A DNA stretch of 64,000 nt from Negativicutes bacterium (GTDB taxonomy: Bacteria; Bacillota_C; Negativicutes; Sporomusales_B; JARLHX01): the NCBI GenBank assembly GCA_031292015.1, contig JARLHY010000098.1:20070-84069 (forward strand), given 5' to 3'. How positions within the stretch are numbered: position 1 is the stretch's first letter; every line of letters starts with the position of its first letter. The position numbers and the translations under genes were made by a program. Positions 18,014 to 26,358 of this stretch are shown here, in pieces. The notes beneath the pieces were generated by a model. The model did not search any database, was not told the DNA's origin, and saw only the letters and a program-made list of their open reading frames with translations.

Positions 18014-19051
18014 TTAAAGAACAAGCACCGGTTTGACGACTTTTTTGGCCAGCGCGTCCTCGAAGGCTTTGAGGCCATCCTGGAAGGGATAGAGGGCCAT
18101 CACCGGCTCAAGGTCGACCTGGCCGCTGGCGATAAGCTGCAGGGCCTGTTCGTAATTTTTCCAGGTGCAGGTGTAGCTTGTGTTGACAGTTACTTCATTG
18201 CGGATCAGCGGCGTGAAAAAGATGTCGAGCGGGCGGGAGTAGATGCCCAGCAGCGTGAGCGAGCCGCCTTTTTTGACGATCTCCAGCGCCTTGGCCAGGG
18301 CGGGAGCCGCTCCGGAGCACTCCACCACCACATCGGCCGCGGCTGCGCCGGCGATTTCGGCAAGGGCCTTTTTGACGTCCTGACGCTCGGCGTTGATGAC
18401 GCCGAAGCCCATGCGGCGGGCGATGGGAAGGCGGGTTTCCTCGTCGATATTGGTGCCGACGACCACGACTTTACCGGCTCCCATGATTTTGGCGCCCTGG
18501 GCGGCCATCAGGCCGACGATGCCTGGCCCGAACACGACGACGACGTCTGCCGGCCGGATCCCGCTGTTGTCGAACACACCGTGAAAGCTCACGGCGCAGG
18601 GCTGGGCGACGGCGGCTTCCTCGAAGGAAACGCCGTCCGGCAGGAGATGGACGATGTTTTCCGGCACGCAGATGTATTCGGCCATGCCGCCGTCGACATG
18701 AAGTCCGGTCATCCGGTTGTTTTCGCAGATGTTGGTCCGTCCCTGGTGGCAGTTGGGGCAGTGGCCGCAGTATTGATTGGATTCCCCCATGACCCGCTGC
18801 CCGGGCTTGAAGAGAACGGCACCCTCGCCTACGGCTTCCACGATGCCGCTGTATTCATGGCCGAGGGTCACGGGAACCTGCATAAATTCATAGCCCTTGG
18901 GGTATTCGTAAGCATGCAGGTCGCTGCCGCAGATGGCGGTGGCCTTTATTTTGATCAGCACATGACCAGGTTTGACTTCGGGTTTGGAAACTTCCAGCAG
19001 TTTCACGGCTCCGGGCTCTCTTTGGGTTTTCACTAGTGCTTGCGTAATCAT
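18014..19051 (-). CDS. Zinc-dependent medium-chain alcohol/polyol dehydrogenase
   Basis: A 345-residue MDR-family NAD(P)-dependent dehydrogenase. It has the catalytic-zinc region CGSDLHAYE and GHEYSGIVEAVG, the four-cysteine structural-zinc loop CGHCPNCHQGRTNIC near residues 96-110, and the nucleotide fold VVVFGPGIVGLMAA near 175. The ATG at 19051 is taken as start, with GAGG six bases upstream; a TTG 12 bases earlier is unlikely. It is the first gene of the minus-strand operon, 61 bases before the hydroxyacyl-CoA dehydrogenase. It may oxidise a hydroxy compound to the first pathway intermediate. The substrate is not evident. Confidence 0.9.
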   Translation of the reverse strand: MITQALVKTQREPGAVKLLEVSKPEVKPGHVLIKIKATAICGSDLHAYEYPKGYEFMQVPVTLGHEYSGIVEAVGEGAVLFKPGQRVMGESNQYCGHCPNCHQGRTNICENNRMTGLHVDGGMAEYICVPENIVHLLPDGVSFEEAAVAQPCAVSFHGVFDNSGIRPADVVVVFGPGIVGLMAAQGAKIMGAGKVVVVGTNIDEETRLPIARRMGFGVINAERQDVKKALAEIAGAAAADVVVECSGAAPALAKALEIVKKGGSLTLLGIYSRPLDIFFTPLIRNEVTVNTSYTCTWKNYEQALQLIASGQVDLEPVMALYPFQDGLKAFEDALAKKVVKPVLVL

Positions 19052-19097
19052 TACCTCCCTCAAATTACTGAATCTTTTATTAAATTTACGAAATTAA

Positions 19098-19121
19098 CAA
19101 AAAAAGCCTTTGTTAAAGGCT
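19098..19121 (-). terminator. Terminator between pucR-like gene and the catabolic operon
   Basis: On the minus strand a 7-bp perfect stem with a 3-base loop (19105-19121) is followed by a run of T's (A's at 19098-19105). It lies after the regulator stop and about 50 bases before the first structural gene, so it separates the two transcripts or acts as an attenuator. No strong promoter is evident in the 50 bases between. Confidence 0.8.
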
Positions 19122-19157
19122 CGAAAAATTAACCGGCTTTTTGTAGTTTTCTACAAA

Positions 19158-20720
19158 TCAACTAAAAGTGTGCAACAGATAAGCTGTCGCCAGAATGTAG
19201 CGGTCCCTCGGCGCAAAGAAGTCCAGGCCGGTAATGGACCTGATCTTACCCAGCCGATATCTCACTGTATTGATATGGATATGCATCATTGCCGCCGATT
19301 TCTCAAGATCAGGGGAAAAGATAACCGCTGCCATGGTCTGGAGAAGGTTGGCGTGATACTTGCCGTCATACTCCTGGATAGGCCTGATCACGCTGTCCAG
19401 CAGGAGCTCCTGCTCGGGGGTGTCGACCGCTCTTAAAAGCGCGGTGTGCGCCAGGTATTCGCCGTAGTACAAAAGGCCGGAGCCGCCGAGGGAAACCGAT
19501 GCTTTCAGAGTGCGTTTGGCTATGCCGTAACTTGTCTTGATGGTTGTCGCCTCGGCCACCGAGGGACCGATTCCCACCGAGATGGCCTCTTTGGTGCCTG
19601 CTACAAATTCTGCCAGCCTTTTCAGCCATTTCGGTTTGGCGCCGACGGTGTCTGGGAGCTGGCTGGCGGCGATCAGGACGACTTCATCAGGTTTAATGAC
19701 AAGCAGGGCGTCGCCGAGGATGTCGCGGACAGCATAGCCGTAGTGGCGCAGGATTTGAGCGTTGTCAATGTCCGGTTCCCCGGCCTGGAGCTTGATAACG
19801 ATGATCCGGAAGTGGCCCTGGGGTTTCAGGCCGAACAGATCCAGACGGTCCCGCAGCTCCTGTTCGTCAAGACTGTTCTTGAACAGTATATCCTCCAAGA
19901 GGGAAGATATGAGCTTTTGCTCGGTTTCCAGCCGGTCGAGCAGTTTCATGGTGAGGAAAGTGGCCAGCTGATGGGCCATCAGGATATAGCGCTCTGACAG
20001 GATCCGTTTATCCACAAGCACCAGAAAGCCCAGCGGATTTTCCTGGGCCACACAGGGGAAAATGTGCAGCCCGTCGCTCCGGCAATGCTGCCAGCCTTGC
20101 TTTTCGCCGGAATAGAGGCGTCGCACCTCTTCGGAGATCGGGCCGACAGGCAGCTGGCGGTTGTCCGGGGCATGCCAGGCAATGAGCTCGTACTGGCGGT
20201 TGAGACAAAGACACGGGCAATTTCGCCGCCGGCTCAGCCCCTGGAGCATGGTGTCAATTTCGCCGCCGGTCACCGCTGCTTTGGACAGTTCCTGATAGTG
20301 CTTGTCCACATCAAGCAGCACGTTCATATGATAGTCGTTCAATTCTGCGGAAATAGCCTGAATGATCTCGCGAAACTTGGTTTCCCGGCGAATGGCGAAC
20401 ACCGGCAGTCTGAACTGGTTGGCAATGTCGATGATGTCCTGGGGAATTTCTTTGACGAAGCGGTTGACCTTGATCCCCATGGCCGCGATGCCGCGTTTGG
20501 CCAGCTCGGTGAAAGCGGGAACCTGCAGCTCGGGATGCTCGACAAAGGCGTACCAGGTGGTCAGGACGAACTCGCCCCCGGTGACCCATTCGTAAAAATC
20601 GGGGGCCTCCATGATAGTTACATAGGAAATGACGTTGTCAAGGCCCGAGCGGCCAGCAACCAGGGTGGCCCTTTCGGCCATGAAATCGATTTTCAGGACA
20701 TCTTCTACTGTTACCGCCAT
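19158..20720 (-). CDS. PucR-family transcriptional regulator
   Basis: A 520-residue activator-type regulator. The N-terminal 120 residues resemble the PucR ligand-sensing domain (GRSGLDNVISYVTIMEAPDF, GGEFVLTTWYA). A GGDEF-like middle region follows, and the last 60 residues form the PucR helix-turn-helix (MHIHINTVRYRLGKIRSITG). The ATG at 20720 has TGGAGG six bases upstream. It is encoded just upstream of, and parallel to, the ADH-HBD-atoE-CoA-transferase-thiolase operon, separated by a terminator, so it probably controls that operon in response to its substrate. It is divergent from the sigma-54 regulator gene across a 152-base gap. Confidence 0.9.
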   Translation of the reverse strand: MAVTVEDVLKIDFMAERATLVAGRSGLDNVISYVTIMEAPDFYEWVTGGEFVLTTWYAFVEHPELQVPAFTELAKRGIAAMGIKVNRFVKEIPQDIIDIANQFRLPVFAIRRETKFREIIQAISAELNDYHMNVLLDVDKHYQELSKAAVTGGEIDTMLQGLSRRRNCPCLCLNRQYELIAWHAPDNRQLPVGPISEEVRRLYSGEKQGWQHCRSDGLHIFPCVAQENPLGFLVLVDKRILSERYILMAHQLATFLTMKLLDRLETEQKLISSLLEDILFKNSLDEQELRDRLDLFGLKPQGHFRIIVIKLQAGEPDIDNAQILRHYGYAVRDILGDALLVIKPDEVVLIAASQLPDTVGAKPKWLKRLAEFVAGTKEAISVGIGPSVAEATTIKTSYGIAKRTLKASVSLGGSGLLYYGEYLAHTALLRAVDTPEQELLLDSVIRPIQEYDGKYHANLLQTMAAVIFSPDLEKSAAMMHIHINTVRYRLGKIRSITGLDFFAPRDRYILATAYLLHTFS

Positions 20721-20822
20721 GTCCAGCCTCCATTAGAATCATTGTCTTGGCTCCGGTATTTGCGTGCGATGGTTATATTTCGGTGCTGCCTGCTGTTTCC
20801 CTTTAGCAGGGTATCAAGGACT

Positions 20823-20852
20823 TTGACATTCGGCGGCGAATATAGGTGCTAA
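20823..20852 (+). promoter_or_regulatory. Possible sigma-A promoter of the PrpR-like regulator gene
   Basis: TTGACA at 20823-20828 is followed after 18 bases by TGCTAA at 20847-20852. AAGGAG at 20862 then leads to the ATG at 20873. The -35 is perfect and the -10 weak. Confidence 0.45.
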
Positions 20853-20872
20853 CTTAGCTTCAAGGAGATAAT

Positions 20873-22750
20873 ATGGGCAAGATCACTTTCGTCATTCCCT
20901 ATCCGGAAATCAGGCCGGTGGTGGAGAGTATTTTTGAAGAACAGCAAAACGGCGAGTGGGAACTGGAGATCATCCTGTCGATGGGCGTCAAGGGGATGAT
21001 CCGTCATAATATCGTCAGCGACGTGGTCGTTGCCCGGGGCGTGACCGCCGCCGCGCTGAAGCGCGTCCTGCCGGACACGCCCACCGTCGAGCTTCAGGTA
21101 AGCGGCTATGACATCATGCGGGCCATCAAGGAATGTCAGCAGCGGTTCGGTGCCCGCCGGATAGGGATTGTCGGTTCGGAGGAAATGCTTTATGGCGCCA
21201 AAGGGATCGAAGAAATCATGCCGGTGGAGCTTGTTGTCGTCCCGGTGCGGGACGAGGACGACGCTGAACAGAGTATCAGAGACCTGAAAAGCAGCGGCAT
21301 CGACATCATTATCGGTGGCGTGATGTCCACCGGGATTGCCGACCGGCTGGGCATCAGCGCCGTGTTTGTCCAGAGCGGCCGGGAGGCCATCTATCACGCC
21401 CTGCGGGAGGCGAAGCGGGTGGCGGCCGTCCGCCGCCAGGAACAGGAGCGTGGCGAACAGTTCCGGGCGATTCTCAACTATTCCAGCGAAGGAGTCATCG
21501 CTGTGGATGCCCGCGGTATGATCAACCTTGTCAATACAGCGGCGGTCAACCTGACGGCGCTGCGGGAGGATGCCATCGGCCGGCACAGCGAACGGATGGT
21601 GCCGCAGTTCGGCCTCGACAAGGTGCTGGCCGACAGCCAGGGCGAACTGGGCGAGATCATCACCATCAACGGACAGCAGATGGCGGTCAACAAAGTGCCG
21701 ATCATCGTCGGTGAGGATACGGTGGGGGCTGTGGCCACTTTTCAACCGGTGGCCGCCATTCAGGAACTGGAAGGAAAAATCCGCGAGAAGATATACCGCC
21801 GCGGCCATGTCGCCCGCCAGACCTTCGCCGATGTTCTCGGCGAGAGCCCGGCGATCCGGCGGGTTGTGGCCATGGCCCACGAGTTTTCCAAGGTCAATTC
21901 CAATGTGCTGATTGTCGGTGAAACCGGCACAGGCAAAGAGGTCTTTGCCCAGAGCATTCACAACGCCAGCAGCCGCGGCCGCGGCCCATTTGTCGCCGTG
22001 AACTGCGCGGCCCTGCCGGAGAATCTGCTGGAAAGCGAACTGTTCGGCTACACCGAGGGGGCCTTTACCGGGGCGGTCCGCGGCGGCAAGATCGGCCTGT
22101 TCGAGCAGGCCCACCGCGGCACAATTTTTCTTGACGAAATTTCGGAAATATCCCCCAAGCTGCAGGGGCGGCTGCTGCGGGTGCTGCAGGAACGGGAGAT
22201 CATGCGGCTGGGGGACGACCGGGTGGTTCCGGTGGATCTGAGGATCATCGCCGCCACCAATCGCGAGCTTTACGCCCTGATGCAGGAGGGCGCCTTCCGT
22301 CAGGATCTGTACTACCGGCTGGATATTCTCAGGCTCATTCTGCCGCCTCTCAGGCAGCGCCGGGAAGACATCATTCCGCTGTTCCGCCATTTTCTCAGAA
22401 TTTACTGCCTGCGGTTCAACAAGGCCGCCAAGGAAATAAATCCGGCGGCGGAGGCCCGGCTCGCGGCCCACGACTGGCCGGGCAACGTGCGGGAACTGCG
22501 CAATATTGCCGAACGCCTGGCTGTGCTGAGCGGCGGCAGCGTGATCGACGAGCCGGCCCTGGCGGGGGTGCTGCCCCCGGGCGGGCCGTTGACAAGGGAG
22601 GTCAGGCCGACCGGCGATCTGAACCAGGATCTGCTGCTTAAAGCGCTGGCGGACGCGAATTATCACTACGGCAAGGCGGCGGCCATGCTGGGCATCAGCC
22701 GGACGACGCTGTGGCGACGGCTTAAAGACACTGCCGCACGCAACAATTGA
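20873..22750 (+). CDS. Sigma-54-dependent transcriptional activator with PrpR-type sensor and PAS domain
   Basis: A 625-residue enhancer-binding activator. Residues 1 to about 190 are a PrpR_N-type sensor (VVARGVTAAALKRVLP, VELQVSGYDIMRAI), followed by a PAS-like region (residues ~200-300, ILNYSSEGVIAVDARG). The AAA+ core is at about 320-555, with Walker A GETGTGKEVFA, the sigma-54 contact loop EGAFTGAVRGG and Walker B GTIFLDEISEI. A Fis-type helix-turn-helix ends the protein (AAAMLGISRTTLWRRLK). All parts needed to drive sigma-54 promoters are present. A perfect -24/-12 site lies 130 bases downstream, in front of a ten-gene cluster, which is its obvious target. Proteins of this build sense small organic acids or sugar acids. 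Confidence 0.94.
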   Translation: MGKITFVIPYPEIRPVVESIFEEQQNGEWELEIILSMGVKGMIRHNIVSDVVVARGVTAAALKRVLPDTPTVELQVSGYDIMRAIKECQQRFGARRIGIVGSEEMLYGAKGIEEIMPVELVVVPVRDEDDAEQSIRDLKSSGIDIIIGGVMSTGIADRLGISAVFVQSGREAIYHALREAKRVAAVRRQEQERGEQFRAILNYSSEGVIAVDARGMINLVNTAAVNLTALREDAIGRHSERMVPQFGLDKVLADSQGELGEIITINGQQMAVNKVPIIVGEDTVGAVATFQPVAAIQELEGKIREKIYRRGHVARQTFADVLGESPAIRRVVAMAHEFSKVNSNVLIVGETGTGKEVFAQSIHNASSRGRGPFVAVNCAALPENLLESELFGYTEGAFTGAVRGGKIGLFEQAHRGTIFLDEISEISPKLQGRLLRVLQEREIMRLGDDRVVPVDLRIIAATNRELYALMQEGAFRQDLYYRLDILRLILPPLRQRREDIIPLFRHFLRIYCLRFNKAAKEINPAAEARLAAHDWPGNVRELRNIAERLAVLSGGSVIDEPALAGVLPPGGPLTREVRPTGDLNQDLLLKALADANYHYGKAAAMLGISRTTLWRRLKDTAARNN

Positions 22751-22772
22751 AACAGTTGAAACAATTTGTTGC
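22740..22772 (+). promoter_or_regulatory. Candidate activator binding site (UAS) upstream of the sigma-54 promoter
   Basis: GCAACAA at 22740-22746 and TTGTTGC at 22766-22772 form an inverted repeat around a TTGAAACA tandem pair. It lies about 110-140 bases upstream of the -24 element, the usual distance for an enhancer, and overlaps the last codons of the activator gene. Confidence 0.5.
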
Positions 22773-22882
22773 AAAGATGGGGTGCGGCGGCAGCGGTGCG
22801 GGGAAATGTGAAAGGGATCACTATGTCCGAATGACAGGTGGCGACACCAGTCGTTTTTTTATTTTTGCATTTGTCAGAACAT

Positions 22883-22898
22883 TGGCACAGATATTGCA
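22883..22898 (+). promoter_or_regulatory. Sigma-54 (-24/-12) promoter of the CooS-like/PdxA-like cluster
   Basis: TGGCAC at 22883-22888 and TTGCA at 22894-22898, with GG and GC exactly ten bases apart, match the sigma-54 consensus. Transcription would start near 22910, about 24 bases before the first ATG. Confidence 0.9.
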
Positions 22899-22933
22899 CT
22901 TATCCAGGGTGAATATTCTCAGGAGGTAGAACT

Positions 22934-23920
22934 ATGAGTGTAGTCACCAAAGCAGCATTACTCAAGGCTCCTTATGAAATCGGGCTGGTGGAGCGCGAAC
23001 TCACCGTCGGCGACGACGAAGTCATCGTCAAAAATCACCTGGTAGGCATCTGCGGCTCGGACAAAAGTTTCTTCAAAGGCCAGCTGCCGCCGAAAACGGC
23101 CGAGTTCCGCCAGGATCCCAAATTCCCCTTCTATCTCGGCCACGAGAGTGGCGGCACGGTGGTGGAGGTGGGGGCAAAGGTGCGGGAATTCCAGCCGGGA
23201 GATAAAGTGATGTGTTTCGGCTGGAACAATAATTTTGCCGAATACTTTAAGGCTAAGGTGTGGGAGCTTCAGCCGGTGCCGGCGGGCCTTGACATGGACC
23301 TGGCCAGCCTGGGCGAACCCATCGCCTGCGCTATGTTTTCCGGACTGAACTCCGGGACCAACATCGGCGACACCACGGTGGTGATGGGGGGCGGCTTCGC
23401 CGGCCAGGTCATCGCCCAGTGCGCCAAGAAGCAAGGGGCCTCCACTGTGGTGGTGGTGGATGTCGATGACGCCAAGCTGGCTATCGCCAAGCGGCTGGGG
23501 GCCGACGTGGTCATCAACGCCATGAACGAAGACCCGGTGGCGGTGGTCAAGGACCTCACCGAAGGGGTCGGAGCCGACGTGGTGGTAGAGGCGGCCGGAA
23601 GCGAAACCTCGTTTAACGCCGCGTCCGAGCTGATCAAACACAACGGCATTTTTGTTTTTTACAGCTGGGTCACCACTCCGATCAAACTCAATATCAGCCG
23701 CTGGCACGACGACGGCCTGGATTTCCGCAACACCTGCCTGGTGCATCACACTCGCGAACAGCGCCATGTGTGGACTCCCTGGGCGCTGAAACCGGTAATC
23801 AAAGGCCTGGTGGAGGTAAAACCGCTGATTACCCATGAGTTTAAACTGGACGATATCGCCGCCGCCTTCGATCTGGCGGTGAGGGACGACAGCGCCGTCA
23901 AAATCGTGCTGCGCCCTTAG
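22934..23920 (+). CDS. Medium-chain dehydrogenase (alcohol/threonine-dehydrogenase-like)
   Basis: A 328-residue MDR-superfamily protein, first gene after the sigma-54 promoter, with AGGAGG 8 bases before the ATG. It keeps the catalytic-zinc type residues (GICGSDKSF, GHESGGTVVEVG) and the NAD-binding region (TVVMGGGFAGQVIAQCA, VVVDVDDAKLAIAKRLGADVV). The four-cysteine structural-zinc loop present in the paralogue at 18014-19051 is absent, with FGWNNNFAEYFKAKVW in its place, which explains the shorter length. It probably oxidises a hydroxyl group of the cluster's substrate. The substrate cannot be named. Confidence 0.87.
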   Translation: MSVVTKAALLKAPYEIGLVERELTVGDDEVIVKNHLVGICGSDKSFFKGQLPPKTAEFRQDPKFPFYLGHESGGTVVEVGAKVREFQPGDKVMCFGWNNNFAEYFKAKVWELQPVPAGLDMDLASLGEPIACAMFSGLNSGTNIGDTTVVMGGGFAGQVIAQCAKKQGASTVVVVDVDDAKLAIAKRLGADVVINAMNEDPVAVVKDLTEGVGADVVVEAAGSETSFNAASELIKHNGIFVFYSWVTTPIKLNISRWHDDGLDFRNTCLVHHTREQRHVWTPWALKPVIKGLVEVKPLITHEFKLDDIAAAFDLAVRDDSAVKIVLRP

Positions 23921-23939
23921 TATTAGGAGGTAGGACCGG

Positions 23940-24686
23940 ATGAAAGTAAAGGAAGAGAAGTGCGTGGGCTGCGGCCGCTGCCGGGCCTACTGCACGATGG
24001 GAGCCATCGGCTTCGTGCGGGACGGCCGCGGCCGGGTGTGCGCCAGCGTCGATCAGCAGGAATGCGTCGACTGCGGGGTGTGTTTCCGGGCCGGCGTCTG
24101 CCCGGCGGACGCGCTTTACGAGCCGTTGCCCCAGTGGCCGCGGTCGGTGCGCGGCACCTTCAGCAATCCGCTGGTGGAGCACAAAGAAACCCGCGTTCCC
24201 GGGCGCGGCACCGAAGAGATGAAAACCAGCGACGTGACCGGCCGCTTCAAATGGGGTGAAGCCGGGATGGCGGTGGAAATGGGACGGCCGAGCATCGGGG
24301 CCCGGTTCAGCGATATTGAAAAGGTAACCATGGCCATCGCCGCTCTGGGGGGCATCAATTTCGAGCCCAAGAATCCGCTCACCGGGCTGATGACCGACAA
24401 AACGACCGGCAAGATGAATGATGAGTTGATGGAGGAAAAGGTGCTGTCGGCGATTATCGAGATGACGGTGCCGGTGGACAGAGTGCCTGAGGTGATCGAC
24501 GCAGTCCGCAAGGTCGCCGGGGAACTGTCCACGGTATGCAGCTTTGATCTCACGGCCAAGGTCGACCAGGACGGTTCGATCAAGGCCTTTGAGCTGGCCC
24601 GCGGTGCAGGCGTCAAGCCCACCATCAACGGCAAGACCAATCTTGGCCTCGGACGGCCGCTGTTTGTCGAGGAGGCAAAAGCATGA
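23940..24686 (+). CDS. Two-cluster ferredoxin fused to a conserved domain of unknown function (copy 1)
   Basis: A 248-residue protein. Residues 1-60 hold two 4Fe-4S motifs: CVGCGRCRAYC from residue 8 and CVDCGVCFRAGVCP from residue 42, the second with four rather than three residues before its last Cys. The remaining 190 residues are a domain I do not recognise, with VPGRGTEEMKT, EMGRPSIGARFSDIEKV and EEKVLSAIIEMTVP as the most regular stretches. A paralogue at 29584-30327 shares all of these. The stop overlaps the next start by four bases (ATGA), so the product probably works with the protein at 24683. A ferredoxin-linked redox role is inferred only from the clusters. Confidence 0.8.
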   Translation: MKVKEEKCVGCGRCRAYCTMGAIGFVRDGRGRVCASVDQQECVDCGVCFRAGVCPADALYEPLPQWPRSVRGTFSNPLVEHKETRVPGRGTEEMKTSDVTGRFKWGEAGMAVEMGRPSIGARFSDIEKVTMAIAALGGINFEPKNPLTGLMTDKTTGKMNDELMEEKVLSAIIEMTVPVDRVPEVIDAVRKVAGELSTVCSFDLTAKVDQDGSIKAFELARGAGVKPTINGKTNLGLGRPLFVEEAKA

Positions 24687-25324
24687 GCCATACACTGCAC
24701 CGGCGGGGCGACGGCGCCAGCCTGAAGAACGATTTCGTACTGTTCGCGATGTCGGCCAAGGGCATCAATGAGGCCGACTCGAACATCAAACTCAAACGGT
24801 TTCTGGAGATTGTCAGAGAGTACAACCCGGTTAATGTCGGCGACATGAAGACAGGCAACAAGTTTATTGCCGCCGAGGACCATATCGTCGACAGCACCAA
24901 GGATACCTCCATCGTCCACGGCGTTTTCGCCAACCGGGAGGATCTGATCCGGGCGATGAAGGCGCTGAAGGACGAGGATCTGGGGGTTTCGGTCATCGTC
25001 AGCGGCCTGCTGGAGGATGTGCACGAATGCTGCCGCGAGGCAGGCGTCAACCGGCACACCTGCGAAACGTCGCTGGGGATCTGGGGCAATACCGGACGGC
25101 TGCCGGAGGAGGAAATCCTGCGGTTCACGACGATGTGCGGCCACGGGATGGTGCCCTTCAACCTGGTGAGGAAGATGATTGAAGACGTCAAGGTCGGCAG
25201 GCGCAGCATCCGGGACGCCGCCGAGGAACTGGCCAAACCCTGCCAGTGCGGGGTGTTCAATCCCGGCCGGGCGGCGGCGATGCTGGAAGAAATCATGTGC
25301 CTGTGGGGTATACGTACAGCCTAA
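24683..25324 (+). CDS. Conserved protein of unknown function, partner of the ferredoxin-like protein (copy 1)
   Basis: A 213-residue soluble protein translationally coupled to the preceding gene. It begins with SHTLHRRG and has no signal peptide or membrane segment. Conserved with its paralogue at 30328-30963 are the N-terminal HTLHRRG, a GNKF/GNKY stretch, LGxxGNTxRLPxxEI, TTMCGHGM near residue 151 and KPCQCGVFNP near residue 188. The repeated Cys and His (CC, MCGH, CQC) could bind a metal or an Fe-S cluster. I do not recognise the family. Always being paired with the ferredoxin-like gene suggests a two-subunit enzyme. Confidence 0.78.
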   Translation: MSHTLHRRGDGASLKNDFVLFAMSAKGINEADSNIKLKRFLEIVREYNPVNVGDMKTGNKFIAAEDHIVDSTKDTSIVHGVFANREDLIRAMKALKDEDLGVSVIVSGLLEDVHECCREAGVNRHTCETSLGIWGNTGRLPEEEILRFTTMCGHGMVPFNLVRKMIEDVKVGRRSIRDAAEELAKPCQCGVFNPGRAAAMLEEIMCLWGIRTA

Positions 25325-25340
25325 GGAAGGATGCAAAAAG

Positions 25341-26342
25341 ATGAAACCTGTTTTAGGAATTCTGCTGGGTGATGCGACGGGAATCGGCCCGGAGATTGTG
25401 GCCAAGCTGTGCGCTCAGGACCGGCTTATGCCCTACTGCTGGCCGGTGCTGATCGGCGACGCCCGGGTGCTGGCCAAGGCCCAGCAGGTCGCCGGAGTCC
25501 ATTTTGCGGTGAAAAAAATCGCCGACGTGTCCCAGGCCAGTTGGGACGACAGTGTGCCGCTGCTGGACCAGCAAAACCTTGATCCGGCTGAAGTCGAGTT
25601 TGGAAAAATCAACAACCTGTCCGGCAAGGTTACAGGCGATATGCTGGTTACCGCCCTGCGGCTGGCCCAGCAGGGCAGCATCGACGGCTTCGTCTATGCT
25701 CCTTTGAACAAGGCGGCACTGAAATACGGCGGCTATGAATTCGAGGACGAGCAGAAGCTGATGGCTCACTACCTGAACTGGAAGGAGCCCTGCGGCGAAA
25801 TGAATGTCCTCAATAACCTCTGGACGTCCAGGGTGACCAGCCATATTCCGCTGGAAGAGGTGTGCCGAAACATTACCACCGACAGCATTTTGCGGGCTGT
25901 CCGCCTGGCCGACAGGACGCTTCGTCTGGCCGGTTTTACCCGGCCCCGCATCGCCGTGGCGGCAGTAAATCCCCACAATGGCGAAGGGGGTCTGTGCGGC
26001 CGCCAGGAGATCGACATCATTGCCCCGACGGTCCGGCTTTGCGCCGAGGAAGGCATCAGCGCCCTCGGTCCATTTTCGGCGGACACGATCTTCATCAACG
26101 CCTTCAAGGGTACTTATGACGCGGTGGTCACCATGTTCCACGACCAGGGTCAGATTGCCATCAAGATCATGGGTTTTCAGTTCGGGGTCACTGTGGCGGC
26201 CGGGCTGCCTTACCCGATAGCCACGCCGGCCCACGGCACCGCTTTTGATATCGCCGGCCAGGGCGTCGCCAACCCCGACGCTACCGAGCAGGCGGTGATT
26301 CTTACCGCTAAAATGGCCGCCGGAGCGGCCAAGGACCGCTAA
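25341..26342 (+). CDS. PdxA-family NAD-dependent dehydrogenase/decarboxylase
   Basis: A 333-residue member of the 4-hydroxythreonine-4-phosphate dehydrogenase family. The ATG at 25341 opens LGILLGDATGIGPEIVAKL, a PdxA signature, with AAGGAAGG about ten bases upstream. Metal and substrate regions are visible in YAPLNKAALK, VTSHIPL, AVAAVNPHNGEGG (His), MFHDQGQIAIK and the terminal TPAHGTAFDIAG. Relatives outside B6 synthesis act on phosphorylated sugar acids or on cis-dihydrodiol carboxylates, oxidising and decarboxylating them. No pdxJ and no DUF1537-type sugar-acid kinase is nearby, so it probably works on a different substrate in this catabolic cluster. Confidence 0.88.
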   Translation: MKPVLGILLGDATGIGPEIVAKLCAQDRLMPYCWPVLIGDARVLAKAQQVAGVHFAVKKIADVSQASWDDSVPLLDQQNLDPAEVEFGKINNLSGKVTGDMLVTALRLAQQGSIDGFVYAPLNKAALKYGGYEFEDEQKLMAHYLNWKEPCGEMNVLNNLWTSRVTSHIPLEEVCRNITTDSILRAVRLADRTLRLAGFTRPRIAVAAVNPHNGEGGLCGRQEIDIIAPTVRLCAEEGISALGPFSADTIFINAFKGTYDAVVTMFHDQGQIAIKIMGFQFGVTVAAGLPYPIATPAHGTAFDIAGQGVANPDATEQAVILTAKMAAGAAKDR

Positions 26343-26358
26343 AGAATGGAGGAACAAG

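Noticed and set aside
20849..22774. 641-residue open frame on the minus strand
   Set aside because: Lies fully antisense to the sigma-54 activator, whose motifs are all intact; no ribosome site and a composition typical of a GC-rich shadow frame.
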